Shown here piece by piece: positions 8,221 through 17,157 of a DNA stretch of 64,000 nucleotides. A program made the translations under genes and the position numbers. The notes under the pieces are model-generated. The model did no database searches, was not told the origin of the DNA, and was given only the letters and a program-made list of their open reading frames with translations. Every line of letters begins with the position of its first letter. The first letter of the stretch is position 1. The stretch lies in assembly GCF_007754155.1 (NCBI RefSeq), contig NZ_CP037423.1, positions 930,001-994,000 on the forward strand, given 5' to 3'. Source of the stretch: Stieleria neptunia. GTDB lineage: Bacteria > Planctomycetota > Planctomycetia > Pirellulales > Pirellulaceae.

Positions 8221-9623
8221 GGCAAGTCACCCACGGAAGTGCCGACCAATCGGTCTACCTGCAGTTCCTGGACACGGACGGCCTGGCGTTGAATCCGGTA
8301 CCGACGTCCGCGTCGACGGGAATTGAGATTTGGTACCGGCGTCAGGGCGGACTGAAGGTCACGCTGGCGCTGTCGGACCTGTCAGCGGTCGATGACGCCC
8401 ACAGCGACGGCGGGATGCTGCACATTTCCGACGGGATCGTGCGCGTCGATGTGCCCGACGCGGCGTTCGCCGCGGGCGCGTCCGAAGTCCTGTTCGGCGG
8501 ATCGATCGACGGCGGGGTGGTCGTCAAGGAGACGATCGGGCTGATCGGTCACGACAACCAATCCGTTTACGTGCCATCCATCGCATCAAACATGCGGGGC
8601 ACCGACGGCGCGGCACTGGCGGCCGAATGGACGGCAACGCGTGCCGCGTACATCGACCACCTGTCAGCCGGCCCGATCGCGACGCAAGCCAGCGTGGACA
8701 ACATCCAAAACTCGGTGCGGTCTTCGTTGGTCGTTCCGAAAGAGTATCCATTGCCTGAGAGCGGAACCCAGCGATTCCGAATCGATTTGATGATCTACTC
8801 GCGCGATGATGTGGGGATGGAGGACCCTGATGGGAACCTTGTGACGATCAGTGCAAAGAACGCGGCAGGCGTCGATCGCTCGGGAAATCTTTACACGGCC
8901 GCGACGGGCGGCTTTCCGACGTCCTTCATGGCCCGCGACGGTGTCGGCCAATTCCACGCCTATTACGAGGTCGACAGCGCCGACCCTGTGGAGCAGCTGA
9001 ATTTCAAGGTCGATTTCAGCGAAGGCGGCAATCCGATGGTCGATGGGAATTCGACCGTGATTGTCGCGGTGCCCGGTGGCGACGGCACGACGGTCAGCGG
9101 GTTCGACATCGCAGCCCTAAAACAGCTATTCAACGTCAACGTCGATGAAACGGCGATTGCGGGATCGGTCGTCCAAGCGTCACAGGGGGCTGCCGGCGGG
9201 GACGTCAGCGTCGATTCCTTTACGGCGAGCGCACTGCAGCAACTGTCGGCCGTCAAAGTCGTGTTGATGTCGCTGCTGGATCCGAAATCCAAGACGCTGG
9301 TCCTGGTGCAAAACAAGGACTACACATCGACGTCCGCGATCGGTCCAGTACGGATCCAGATCACGCAGGCCAGCGTGTCAAAAAGTGACACGGTTCGATT
9401 GGGATGGACGCTATCCAGCGGCGAAACCGGAGAAGCAACGGGGACCGTCGTTGATGATGCAGGCACACTCTACGGCGAAGTCGAACTGACGAAGGAGTCG
9501 CACACGAATTTGCCGGCGGACAACTACGGCAAATACGAATTCGAGCACATCAACGGGTCGGGTGAAGTGTCGCCGCTATTGGCGGATCAGCGACTGATCA
9601 TCCTTGCATCCCACCCGAATTGA
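8217..9623 (+). CDS. Large beta-rich virion protein, possible fibre/baseplate
   Basis: The ATG overlaps the previous stop (ATGA), so it is translationally coupled to the fibre-like gene. The 468-aa protein starts with a beta domain (residues 1-115), then a helical linker (about 125-165), a second beta domain (about 170-285) and a C-terminal Ig-like region. Multi-domain beta proteins of this kind are typical of phage fibres or appendages. There is no enzyme motif. Family not recognised. Confidence 0.55.
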   Translation: MRQVTHGSADQSVYLQFLDTDGLALNPVPTSASTGIEIWYRRQGGLKVTLALSDLSAVDDAHSDGGMLHISDGIVRVDVPDAAFAAGASEVLFGGSIDGGVVVKETIGLIGHDNQSVYVPSIASNMRGTDGAALAAEWTATRAAYIDHLSAGPIATQASVDNIQNSVRSSLVVPKEYPLPESGTQRFRIDLMIYSRDDVGMEDPDGNLVTISAKNAAGVDRSGNLYTAATGGFPTSFMARDGVGQFHAYYEVDSADPVEQLNFKVDFSEGGNPMVDGNSTVIVAVPGGDGTTVSGFDIAALKQLFNVNVDETAIAGSVVQASQGAAGGDVSVDSFTASALQQLSAVKVVLMSLLDPKSKTLVLVQNKDYTSTSAIGPVRIQITQASVSKSDTVRLGWTLSSGETGEATGTVVDDAGTLYGEVELTKESHTNLPADNYGKYEFEHINGSGEVSPLLADQRLIILASHPN

Positions 9624-9643
9624 TCCCAGGCAGCGAATGATGG

Positions 9644-10174
9644 ATGTCAGACCACGATCATCAACCCGTTCTTGCGGAGACGATTTCGGATGCTGCCAAG
9701 GCGATCGGCGTTCATGAACGAACGCTCAAGAGCTGGCTGGCCGAGGACGCGCCGCCGAAAACCGACGCCGGTTACGACGTCGATGCGATCAAGGCATGGA
9801 GGAAACTGAACCGCAAATCATCGCAATTCGAGTTTGACGATCCGGAGGAGTTCAAGCTTCGTATGGCGAAGGCGAAGCTGAAGGAGCAAGAGGGCAAGGC
9901 CGACAAGGTCTGCTCTGAAGCGGTCATCACGGAATTCAAACGGCAGTTGATGTCCGAAGGTCTCGTGCACAAATCTGCCGTGAACAACTACTTGGCGAGG
10001 GTTTTGTCGACGTGCCGCAATCAGATCCAAAAAATCCCCGCTCAATTGGCCGCCGGCTATGCCCCTGAAATCCAACGGGAACTGGAACGCGATTGTTCTC
10101 AGCGCATCGATATTGTTCTGCGTGCTCTGCGGACCCAGCTCGCCGATCTTCGCGAGATCGAACATGACGATTGA
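9644..10174 (+). CDS. Terminase small subunit, Nu1-like
   Basis: The 176-aa protein opens with a helix-turn-helix (TISDAAKAIGVHERTLKSWL, about residues 12-32) of the winged Nu1 type. A charged linker follows, then a helical part with KLRMAK-type heptads, the usual build of Nu1 small terminase subunits, which recognise packaging sites and recruit the large subunit. The neighbour encodes a GpA-type large subunit and the genes overlap by 11 bases, which supports the call. Confidence 0.8.
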   Translation: MSDHDHQPVLAETISDAAKAIGVHERTLKSWLAEDAPPKTDAGYDVDAIKAWRKLNRKSSQFEFDDPEEFKLRMAKAKLKEQEGKADKVCSEAVITEFKRQLMSEGLVHKSAVNNYLARVLSTCRNQIQKIPAQLAAGYAPEIQRELERDCSQRIDIVLRALRTQLADLREIEHDD

Positions 10175-12158
10175 AGTCGAACCGTTCGTGCCCGATGACC
10201 GGACACTCGACTGCATCCTGCCCGTCGAGCCGATCAATACGTGGGAGTGGATGAAGGAGAACAGTTACACCAAAAAGGGCATCCCGTTCAACTATTTTGA
10301 CTATCCATGGGTGCAGGGGATCGCGGAGGCATGGGACAACCCCAACGTCAAACGAATCTTCTTCATGGCCGGCAGCCGGCTGGGGAAGACCGAAGACGGA
10401 TTGTCGTTCATGCACGCGGCGCAGGACCACAATCCAGACGTCGGGATGATCATCGGCCCGGACCAGAAAATCGTGGAAGAAACGATCGGGGACCGGTTTT
10501 GGCCGATGCTGGAGAAGTCGCCCAAAACCCGCGGGTTGTGTCCGCACGTGGCGCGGCGTGCCAAGCAGAAGGTCAAGACATCGACCTTCACGATCTACGG
10601 CGCGTGGTCGGGATCCGCGTCGACGCTCGGCGACAAGGACCCGCGTTACATCGCGATGTTCGAAGTCGACAAGTACACCAAGGACAAATCGGAAGAGGCC
10701 GACCCGTTCCTGTTGGCGATGGCGCGTGGCGAAGAGATCCCGGATCGGAAACTGTATGCCGAGTCGACGCCGACGATCGAGGGTCAATCACGGATCGGCA
10801 AACACGTTGCGATGGCGACCAATCGCCGCTTTCATGTTCCCTGTCCGCACTGCGGCCATCACCAGGAATTGGTCTGGAACGAGGGCACCGACCGCTCGGC
10901 CGGCGGCTTGTGGTGGGACCGTGACGAAAACGGGGATTCCAACCCGAACACGGCTGCAAGAACAGCGGTGTACGTCTGCGAAGAATGCGGCAATGACATC
11001 CGCGAGGAACAGCGCCGGGAAATGATTCGCAAGGGCGTCTGGTGCGCCGAAGGCCAGTACGTCGATTCATCGGGCGAACTTGTCGGGACTCCGACCAACG
11101 ACGGGCCCGACGAATCGTTTCAGCTTTCCCGGTTGTACGGTCCGACGTTTTCGTTTTCCGACAACGCGCGGGCGTACGTCGAATCGCGGGGCGATTCAGA
11201 ATCCGAACGGTCGTTCGAGAACAATTCGCGGGGAATGCCCTGGGTTCCGCTGGTGGTTCAGATGAAGTCGGAGGAGTTGGCCCAGCGACTGTGTGTCGGC
11301 GACTGGGATGTAGGAACGGTACCGAAGCCGGTGGTGTTCGTCACGACTGCGGTCGATGTCCAGCTGGACCATTTTGTCGTGGGCACCTTCGGTTGGGACC
11401 GGGGCAAAATCGGCTACCTGATTCAGCACGGAACGGTGCCAAGCTGGAACGACGTGGCGATGTGGCTGCAGACGCCATGGCCGCACGAAGACGGCCATCC
11501 GATCTACAGCCTGATGAACCTGATCGATTCCAAGGACGGGAACCGTCAAGAAGAAGTGTTTTCGTTTTGCATGTCAGTGAACCAACCCCGTTCGCCCTGG
11601 GTTTGGCCGTTGGAGGGAGCCCGGTACGGGAACATGGGGATCAAGATGTTCGGCAAGCGGGAGCTTGAGAATCGGTTCGGCGGAAGCAACTCCAAGAACC
11701 CGAACGAGATTTCGGGGCTGCAGTGCATCCAGGTCAACACGATGGTGACGCAAAACTGGCTGGACAACGCGATGGTCCGCCGGCTGCCGGGCGACCCGAT
11801 GTCGATCATGCTGCCACGTCAGATCGTCGGCGACCTGGACTTGTTCGATCAACTGCTCAACGAACGCTACAACCCACTCGAAGGCAAGCACGTCCGGATC
11901 GACGAATCCACGATCCCCGTCGATTTCCGCGACGTCTTCCGCTACGCGCGGACCGCGGCCGAAGTCTTCACCAACAGCAAATGGGAACGCCAGCCCAATG
12001 AACGCCGCTTCCCGGCCGAGAACCGCGACCAACGGCTGCAACGCCAAACCAAGCTCGCGTCCTCCCCAAAGCAGCAACCCGCCACGAAGCCGTCCTCGGG
12101 CGGTTTCGTCCGCAAGCCAAACACTCAAGGCCGATTCATCCGGAGGCGACGATCATGA
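10164..12158 (+). CDS. Phage terminase large subunit, GpA family
   Basis: The 664-aa protein starts at the ATG inside the end of the small-subunit gene. The ATPase motor shows a Walker A-like GSRLGKT at residues 70-76. A zinc finger CPHCGHH…CEECGND lies at about 219-275, a hallmark of GpA-type terminases. The C-terminal nuclease domain includes TTAVDVQLDHFVVG, with the expected acidic residue. It cuts concatemers and powers DNA packaging into proheads. The length is usual for the family. The last residues overlap the zinc-ribbon gene. Confidence 0.93.
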   Translation: MTIEVEPFVPDDRTLDCILPVEPINTWEWMKENSYTKKGIPFNYFDYPWVQGIAEAWDNPNVKRIFFMAGSRLGKTEDGLSFMHAAQDHNPDVGMIIGPDQKIVEETIGDRFWPMLEKSPKTRGLCPHVARRAKQKVKTSTFTIYGAWSGSASTLGDKDPRYIAMFEVDKYTKDKSEEADPFLLAMARGEEIPDRKLYAESTPTIEGQSRIGKHVAMATNRRFHVPCPHCGHHQELVWNEGTDRSAGGLWWDRDENGDSNPNTAARTAVYVCEECGNDIREEQRREMIRKGVWCAEGQYVDSSGELVGTPTNDGPDESFQLSRLYGPTFSFSDNARAYVESRGDSESERSFENNSRGMPWVPLVVQMKSEELAQRLCVGDWDVGTVPKPVVFVTTAVDVQLDHFVVGTFGWDRGKIGYLIQHGTVPSWNDVAMWLQTPWPHEDGHPIYSLMNLIDSKDGNRQEEVFSFCMSVNQPRSPWVWPLEGARYGNMGIKMFGKRELENRFGGSNSKNPNEISGLQCIQVNTMVTQNWLDNAMVRRLPGDPMSIMLPRQIVGDLDLFDQLLNERYNPLEGKHVRIDESTIPVDFRDVFRYARTAAEVFTNSKWERQPNERRFPAENRDQRLQRQTKLASSPKQQPATKPSSGGFVRKPNTQGRFIRRRRS

Positions 12159-12367
12159 GCGACGACCTGTGTCCAGTCTGTCAAAAAGGAACCCTGCGAG
12201 TCGAAACGACCCGCGTCAACCGCAAGTTCAACACCCGAACGCGGTACTACCGCTGCGGAAACTGTGGCTACCGGCCGGAAAGAAAGAGCGTGGTGTCGCT
12301 CGACGCTGCGCCGGTTCGAATTGCGATGAAACGTGCATGGCTGGGACGGCAAAGTAAGTTGCCATAA
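12155..12367 (+). CDS. Small zinc-ribbon protein
   Basis: The 70-aa protein has CPVC and CGNC pairs about 30 residues apart, a classic zinc ribbon of the kind found in nucleic-acid-binding proteins. The ATG overlaps the terminase stop (ATGA), implying coupled translation and perhaps a job in packaging or late transcription. It is the last rightward gene before the leftward cargo island. Confidence 0.65.
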   Translation: MSDDLCPVCQKGTLRVETTRVNRKFNTRTRYYRCGNCGYRPERKSVVSLDAAPVRIAMKRAWLGRQSKLP

Positions 12368-12529
12368 GCTTTAGAAGTCGCAAACTGGCCACGATGTGGA
12401 TCAATGAAGAACAACGAGACTTGACCTGCAACAGAGTATTCAGATCCTTATTTCTCCTCTACCTGTGGACCTGCACGTGCGGTCGTGGGAAAGAACGCCA
12501 GTAGGCCGATCCCCCTTCCCGATTAATCT
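12368..12529. other. Convergent intergenic gap
   Basis: These 162 bases between the rightward terminase cluster and the leftward nuclease-like gene contain no recognisable gene or clear terminator. Confidence 0.4.
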
Positions 12530-13408
12530 CTATTCTTCGTCGGGGAATACAGCTTTGACCCCGTCTTGGGAGAACGCTTTCGCGGCGAGGTCCCCCGTCA
12601 AAAACCCGTTGCATAAATCAGCAAGTCCTTGTTCGGTGACGATTTCGAGGTGAGAGAAACTGGCTGCAATCCCAGCGAAGCGGTCTGCTGGGGCAACAAA
12701 TTTGTCAATGTACATCGTAGTGCGACTAGTCCTTTCCGGATCGCTCGCCCTCGTTCCGTCAGACTGATACTTGATTCGCCATAACCGATTGTTGGGAACC
12801 ACAAGAATCGGAAGAACAAACGTCACACATGCCTTCTGTTCGTTTGACTCCCAATCGTTGTTTGCACGATCAACAAGATCGTGGGCTGAATGAATCGCTT
12901 GGTACCATTTATCGTAGACCTCAGCATCATTTCCCGTAAGGTCATTGCTAAGCAATCTCCCAACTTGAGAGCACGCTTTCCCAACGTATTCGTGCGGGGG
13001 ATAAAAACTAGAATTGCCTGCTAGCCGCAGTTTCGCACCATGCGAGTCCATGATTGGAATCGACAAAACCGAGTCGCCTCGCTGCGGTTCGTGCGAGAAG
13101 ATAACGTCGTGGTAACTCTCGGTTTCAGAGCGAGGGACTTCAAACATTACAAGAGGGAAATTCTCCCGTAGGTTTTTACATTCAATTGCGAGCCGAATAC
13201 GCAGTGTCCCGAGATCGACTAGAGCGCGAATGTCGAACTGTCGCGGTCGCTGCGTGACGGGATCGTCGTACGTCCCGCTGTGCTCACAATCGATCGACAA
13301 CCCTTTGAGCGTGGAAAGTATCCTAAGTTCAAACCCAAAATCTGACGCGCTATCAGCGAATTCGCGTATGTCCGCATCGGAAACTGTAGTGTTTTGGAGC
13401 TTGGCCAT
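12530..13408 (-). CDS. PD-(D/E)XK nuclease-like protein, cargo gene
   Basis: The 292-aa protein has an N-terminal restriction-endonuclease-like core: FELRILSTL (about residues 26-34), then QFDIRA and AIECKN (about 77-95), giving the D…ExK pattern of the PD-(D/E)XK fold. The rest is mixed alpha/beta without known motifs. Whether it cuts DNA or RNA is not shown. It is the last gene of a leftward, AT-richer island that interrupts the head genes, so it is probably cargo. Anti-phage defence or an orphan restriction-like role is inference. Confidence 0.6.
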   Translation of the reverse strand: MAKLQNTTVSDADIREFADSASDFGFELRILSTLKGLSIDCEHSGTYDDPVTQRPRQFDIRALVDLGTLRIRLAIECKNLRENFPLVMFEVPRSETESYHDVIFSHEPQRGDSVLSIPIMDSHGAKLRLAGNSSFYPPHEYVGKACSQVGRLLSNDLTGNDAEVYDKWYQAIHSAHDLVDRANNDWESNEQKACVTFVLPILVVPNNRLWRIKYQSDGTRASDPERTSRTTMYIDKFVAPADRFAGIAASFSHLEIVTEQGLADLCNGFLTGDLAAKAFSQDGVKAVFPDEE

Positions 13409-13556
13409 TTTTTCAAGTATATTGCTACCAGTCAGCTGGAGGCGGACGTAATCAAATCAAGGGTCAAGAATTGCATCAGAAAGTCGCAATCGCCCCAACT
13501 TCTAGATTCGCAACAAGCACCTCTGCCTTCGTCATGGTGAGATCATAATGTGTCGC
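13409..13556. other. Spacer between ankyrin and nuclease-like genes
   Basis: These 148 AT-rich bases may hold the promoter of the nuclease-like gene, but I cannot point to good -35/-10 boxes. Confidence 0.3.
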
Positions 13557-14312
13557 CTACGATTGATCACGCATCGCGCCAGACTTAGTAAGAAAACTCG
13601 CCAAATTGTGGTATCCATTGTCAATCGCAAGTCTTAAGGGAGTTCGCCCATCGGAATCCATCGCGTTTACATTGGCCCCGCACGAGATCAGTTGTGCCGC
13701 TAGAGATCGATGTCGTTCCTCAACGGAGCTGGTTAATCGCCATGCGCTGGCAAGTAGATGCAGGGGCGACTGCCCGATTGCATCACGGACATTTACATCG
13801 GCTCCGTGATCGATCAATGTGGAAACGAAGTTTCCACCGCATTGCACAAAGATGTGCTCACAGTACTTGAAGCCGCTTTGGCAAGCGACGTGCAAGGCGG
13901 TTCCATGCTCGCCCGTTGCGTTTACGTCGGCACCGTTTGCGAGCAGTGCAGTTGCTAAGTTGTTGTGGAAACCGCGAGCTGATTGGATGAGCGGTGTTTC
14001 TCCCGAGCAGTCGGTGGCATCGACGTTTGCACCGTATTTAATCACCAAATTGAAAAACGGCACGTTATTGCAAAAAGTAGCAAGCATTAGCGGAGTTAAG
14101 CCGTTTTCATTTCTTACATCAATGTTGGCTCCTGCGCGCACCAATGCAGCAGCGGTCAAGAAATGATAATTGGAAGATGCGGCCGAGAGGCATTTGGAAA
14201 GATACAACCGATCGAACGTGTCGTTTTCCAAAAATTGCTGAACCTTGCGGAGATTTCCCAAGCGAGCAGCTTGCATTAGGTCTCTCGGGAATAGTTGCCG
14301 CCATTTGTTCAT
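13557..14312 (-). CDS. Ankyrin-repeat protein
   Basis: Several ankyrin units are visible (for example NGLTPLMLATFCNNVPFF, SGETPLIQSARGFHNNL, IGQSPLHLLASAW, DGRTPLRLAIDNGYHNL), with the usual GADVN/GANVN loops, so it is a protein-protein interaction scaffold. From the ATG at 14312 it has 251 aa. A GTG at 14330 is possible, but those bases lie in the end of the IS630 element, so the insertion has replaced the natural upstream region and may have removed the promoter or a few N-terminal residues. No signal peptide is seen. It is part of the leftward cargo island. Confidence 0.75.
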   Translation of the reverse strand: MNKWRQLFPRDLMQAARLGNLRKVQQFLENDTFDRLYLSKCLSAASSNYHFLTAAALVRAGANIDVRNENGLTPLMLATFCNNVPFFNLVIKYGANVDATDCSGETPLIQSARGFHNNLATALLANGADVNATGEHGTALHVACQSGFKYCEHIFVQCGGNFVSTLIDHGADVNVRDAIGQSPLHLLASAWRLTSSVEERHRSLAAQLISCGANVNAMDSDGRTPLRLAIDNGYHNLASFLTKSGAMRDQS

Positions 14313-14325
14313 TCTGCACCGACTA

Positions 14326-15517
14326 AGCACGTCAGCACGAGTTATTCGGCATAACTTTCAAGTGATGGCATGTAGGTTACCTCACCGATTTCGCATAGCT
14401 TCGTCGTCAGCGTTTGTAACAAGGTTTTGAATCGTTCCCAGGCCGTGGCGGGCATTTGTTGATACTTTAGTTTCCTCCATAGTCGCTCGATCGAATTCAG
14501 TTCGGGACTATACGGCGGAAGATGATAAACCAGCAGCCCACGCTCTGCCCAGCGTTCGATCGATGCTTCAAAAGCTCCGCTGGTGTGGCAAGATGCATTG
14601 TCGAGGATGACCACCGTTGTTTGGTCAATCGTCTCACAAAAATCATCCATGATTTCAATGACCGTTTGCGTGTTGACGTACCCTTTGTGAAGATAGGTAT
14701 GGGTGGTTCCATCTTGATGCTCAAAGCCAAGTGCCTGAACCGTCGCCCCATGGGCGCCGGTGACTGGCACATCGGTCCGTTCGCCGATGGGAAGCCATCC
14801 GTATGGCACCACGCCCTTAAGCGAAAATCCCGCTTCGTCAAAGTATACGACATCCAGTTCAGGTTCATTGAGCAACTCGGCGAGTTCCTCTTGAGCCAAC
14901 CGGAAAGCCTTTTCGTCTCGTTTTTTCCGCAGGCTGCGCCGAAACCGCTTCCAGCTCAAATTGAATCGTCGGGCGTAACGACGCAGCGAATGTCGGCTGA
15001 TCGATTTGCCGGTCCGTGTTCGCAAACGCGACAGGACTGTGGCAGGCCGGGAGGGAAATTGCCGCAACAAATCTTTGAGGATTTGCTCTTCCTGTTCATT
15101 GAGCTTCCTCGGTCCGCCTGGTCGCTTTTCGTCCAGCAGGGCGTCTGGTCCGTCTTGTTCAAAGTGTTTGATCCAAGCTCGCACGCTGTCTCTACTGACA
15201 CTAAGAATATCGACGATCTGCTCAATTTCGTATTGAGCATCGCTCAGAAGAATCGCGTGTGCCCGTATTCGTGTGTAATGGTTTGGATGCTGTTTCCAAA
15301 GCTCAATCAGACGGTCACGTTGCTGCTGGTTCGTGATTTTCGCGAAAACGGTTGCAGGTCTTGCCATGGTAAGTCTCCCGTGATTGTCGGGAGGCACCGA
15401 CCTTGCCAGGCCCGTCCGACGACCGGACAATTAGCTAGCAAAAGAACGAACCGCGCCCATCGTGACAAACCTGCAAAAGCCTTGCCAATTTCCATGAACT
15501 ACACATGCTCACGTGCT
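14326..15517 (-). mobile_element. IS630-family insertion sequence, intact
   Basis: The ends are inverted repeats: AGCACGTCAGCACG on the left and its partial complement on the right (minus strand AGCACGTGAGCATG). Both are flanked by TA (14324-14325 and 15518-15519), the TA duplication typical of IS630/Tc1-mariner elements. The element is 1192 bp and carries one transposase gene. Clean ends and an uninterrupted gene suggest a recent insertion. Confidence 0.85.
14342..15367 (-). CDS. IS630-family transposase
   Basis: The start is the ATG at 15367 (MARPATVF); the frame runs further upstream but out towards the IS end. The 341-aa protein has an N-terminal helix-turn-helix region (QIVDILSVSRDSVRAWIKHF) and a DDE catalytic domain: D in VVYFDEAG, D in VVILDNASCH and E in LNSIERLWRKLK, the IS630 pattern. 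It cuts and joins the element at TA sites. All key residues are present, so it is probably functional. Confidence 0.9.
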   Translation of the reverse strand: MARPATVFAKITNQQQRDRLIELWKQHPNHYTRIRAHAILLSDAQYEIEQIVDILSVSRDSVRAWIKHFEQDGPDALLDEKRPGGPRKLNEQEEQILKDLLRQFPSRPATVLSRLRTRTGKSISRHSLRRYARRFNLSWKRFRRSLRKKRDEKAFRLAQEELAELLNEPELDVVYFDEAGFSLKGVVPYGWLPIGERTDVPVTGAHGATVQALGFEHQDGTTHTYLHKGYVNTQTVIEIMDDFCETIDQTTVVILDNASCHTSGAFEASIERWAERGLLVYHLPPYSPELNSIERLWRKLKYQQMPATAWERFKTLLQTLTTKLCEIGEVTYMPSLESYAE

Positions 15518-15688
15518 TAGTAGAGCTTATCTCAGCTTGCAAACGCCACCCAGAACGCGCGAAAACATTTCGGCTTTTAAGACTGCCTGACTCGCCTGCG
15601 TGGGCACACGTGGTTGTTACGCCATTTTTGTAGAAGTAATACCCGACCAGCGATTTTTGATAAGAAATACGACGCTTCGATTACGAAG

Positions 15689-15895
15689 TCAACGGGTCAT
15701 CGCGGTCGGATAGTCGTGATGCTCGGGATTGAGGCGGACAAATGTCGAAACAGCATCATTCCGCCTGACAGTCACAAAGGCGGGTTGGAGAGCGTCCAAG
15801 TCGTTCGGGCCTACATTTCGGGCGTGAAATGCAGACAGACTACGGATAAAGTTCCTGAACTCCCAGACGGCGAATTCGCGCTTTCGGCTATCCAT
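15689..15895 (-). CDS. Possible small protein downstream of the membrane gene
   Basis: This 68-aa frame begins 20 bases after the stop of the leftward membrane protein gene and has a GGAA-type ribosome site about 7 bases upstream of the ATG. Residue composition looks protein-like (FAVWEFRNFIRSLSAFHA, FVTVRRND). A competing rightward frame over the same bases looks less natural. Family not recognised. Confidence 0.3.
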   Translation of the reverse strand: MDSRKREFAVWEFRNFIRSLSAFHARNVGPNDLDALQPAFVTVRRNDAVSTFVRLNPEHHDYPTAMTR

Positions 15896-15915
15896 TGATG
15901 TTCCAGAATCTAGAA

Positions 15916-16467
15916 TTAATCTACTTGGTTCACCCAATTGTCGTAACCTTCCGCGATTGTTATGAGCCGTTCGAGTTCAGCCGCCTCACGGAGATCTGCG
16001 ATGTCGACAATTTCCTGCGGAAACCATTTATAGGGTGCAGGAAGCAAGAAGGAAAGAATCATTGGGAAAATCAATGTAGTTCCGAGCCCTAAAAACGCGG
16101 CACCAATTCCTATTCCGGCATGATCGGCACGCTCTGGCACGATGGAACGCCACTTTGGTAAATAGTAGAAGCAAAACGCGCCTATGCCGAGACCAATAAT
16201 AATCTGTCCCCAAACCCAATACCCGTTGCGTTCTTTCATTCTGACGTTGTGGAAGTACTTCAATTCTTCCAATCGATTTTTGAATTCGATAGGTCGATAT
16301 TCAAGCTGGCCGTTTGGACCCTCCGTTTCGAGAACGTCCACTACCGCATCTGGTGCCATTGGTAGTGGCACAATGAAAATCGCGGACCAAAGTGCACTCG
16401 CCAGGTACGAAAGCGTTCCGAGCGTGAGGACAAACGCTGCTATGTGAAATGGCTTCTGAAGCGACAT
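15916..16467 (-). CDS. Membrane protein with about four TM segments, cargo gene
   Basis: The 183-aa protein has TM segments near residues 9-35, 85-103 and 118-145; the third may count as one or two passes. A soluble loop of about 45 residues lies between the first and second segments, and a charged C-terminal tail follows. No enzymatic motif is seen. It is the first gene of the leftward cargo island and looks more like a host-type protein than a virion part. Confidence 0.55.
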   Translation of the reverse strand: MSLQKPFHIAAFVLTLGTLSYLASALWSAIFIVPLPMAPDAVVDVLETEGPNGQLEYRPIEFKNRLEELKYFHNVRMKERNGYWVWGQIIIGLGIGAFCFYYLPKWRSIVPERADHAGIGIGAAFLGLGTTLIFPMILSFLLPAPYKWFPQEIVDIADLREAAELERLITIAEGYDNWVNQVD

Positions 16468-16911
16468 CGATTTTACGTGTTGGGGCGACTTGTAATTCTG
16501 CCGCGCAATAAGGGATGAAAGGGGGAAGGAGAATATTCTCGCTGATTGGACCTTCCGGTTTTAGTGTGGCAATGCAATTTGGGGAACCTATTCCCACCCA
16601 TTTCGCCCCTGTTCTCGAAGCGCGGCGGCACCATTGGTCTGGCGTATTCTCACCACTCCACGCGACACAGTCAACTTTTGTGATTCCCTTGTCCCTAATG
16701 ACCTATTGGGCTTCGGGGATCGACGCTAAGCGTCTTGCAAACAGTATGCCGTGTCAACCATCGCCACACGTGGTCGCTACCTTGAATGCGCCTCGACGAT
16801 TTGCTGAGACATTTCAGGCACCAACCATTCTATCTACATTCGTTTAAATGAGGATCCTAGAAATAGGATATTGTTTGTTGAGTCCCGATTACTGGCCGCC
16901 ATGCTTAGGTC
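16468..16911. other. Divergent gap between cargo island and connector gene
   Basis: These 444 bases separate the leftward island from the rightward gpW-like gene and must hold promoters for both directions. The reading frames here do not look like proteins. A short TCCTAGAAATAGGA hairpin lies at about 16854-16867. Confidence 0.4.
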
Positions 16912-17157
16912 ATGGCTGACCACTTCTACCTTACCGAGCTTCAACAACTCCGCCACGACGTCATTGCCGCGATGCGGACGACGTTTTCCGGTGGGAAACG
17001 GGCAACGGCGGAGTTTTCGATTCGGAATCGCAGTCATCGGATGGAGTCGCTGGAGGGTTGTCGGAAGCTATTGCAGTGGATCAATGAGGAGATTGGGCGG
17101 CTCGAATCGGTCTCGAAAATGGTTCCCACGCGTCACCGGGCTCGATTGACCAAATGA
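16912..17157 (+). CDS. Head-tail joining protein, gpW-like
   Basis: The 81-aa protein has the gpW pattern: an N-terminal helix (LQQLRHDVIAAM), a short GKRATAEFSIRN beta-hairpin and a second helix (LEGCRKLLQWINEEIGRLES). In lambda, gpW joins the connector after DNA packaging. Its stop overlaps the portal start (ATGA), the same order as W-B in lambda, which supports the call. Confidence 0.8.
   Translation: MADHFYLTELQQLRHDVIAAMRTTFSGGKRATAEFSIRNRSHRMESLEGCRKLLQWINEEIGRLESVSKMVPTRHRARLTK

Noticed and set aside
10307..11070. Long alternative frames inside the terminase gene on both strands
   Set aside because: They are shadows: Arg/Pro-rich composition, while the terminase frame has clear motifs.
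15614..15898. 94-aa rightward frame
   Set aside because: The overlapping leftward frame has a better start and context, and this one has no protein-like pattern.
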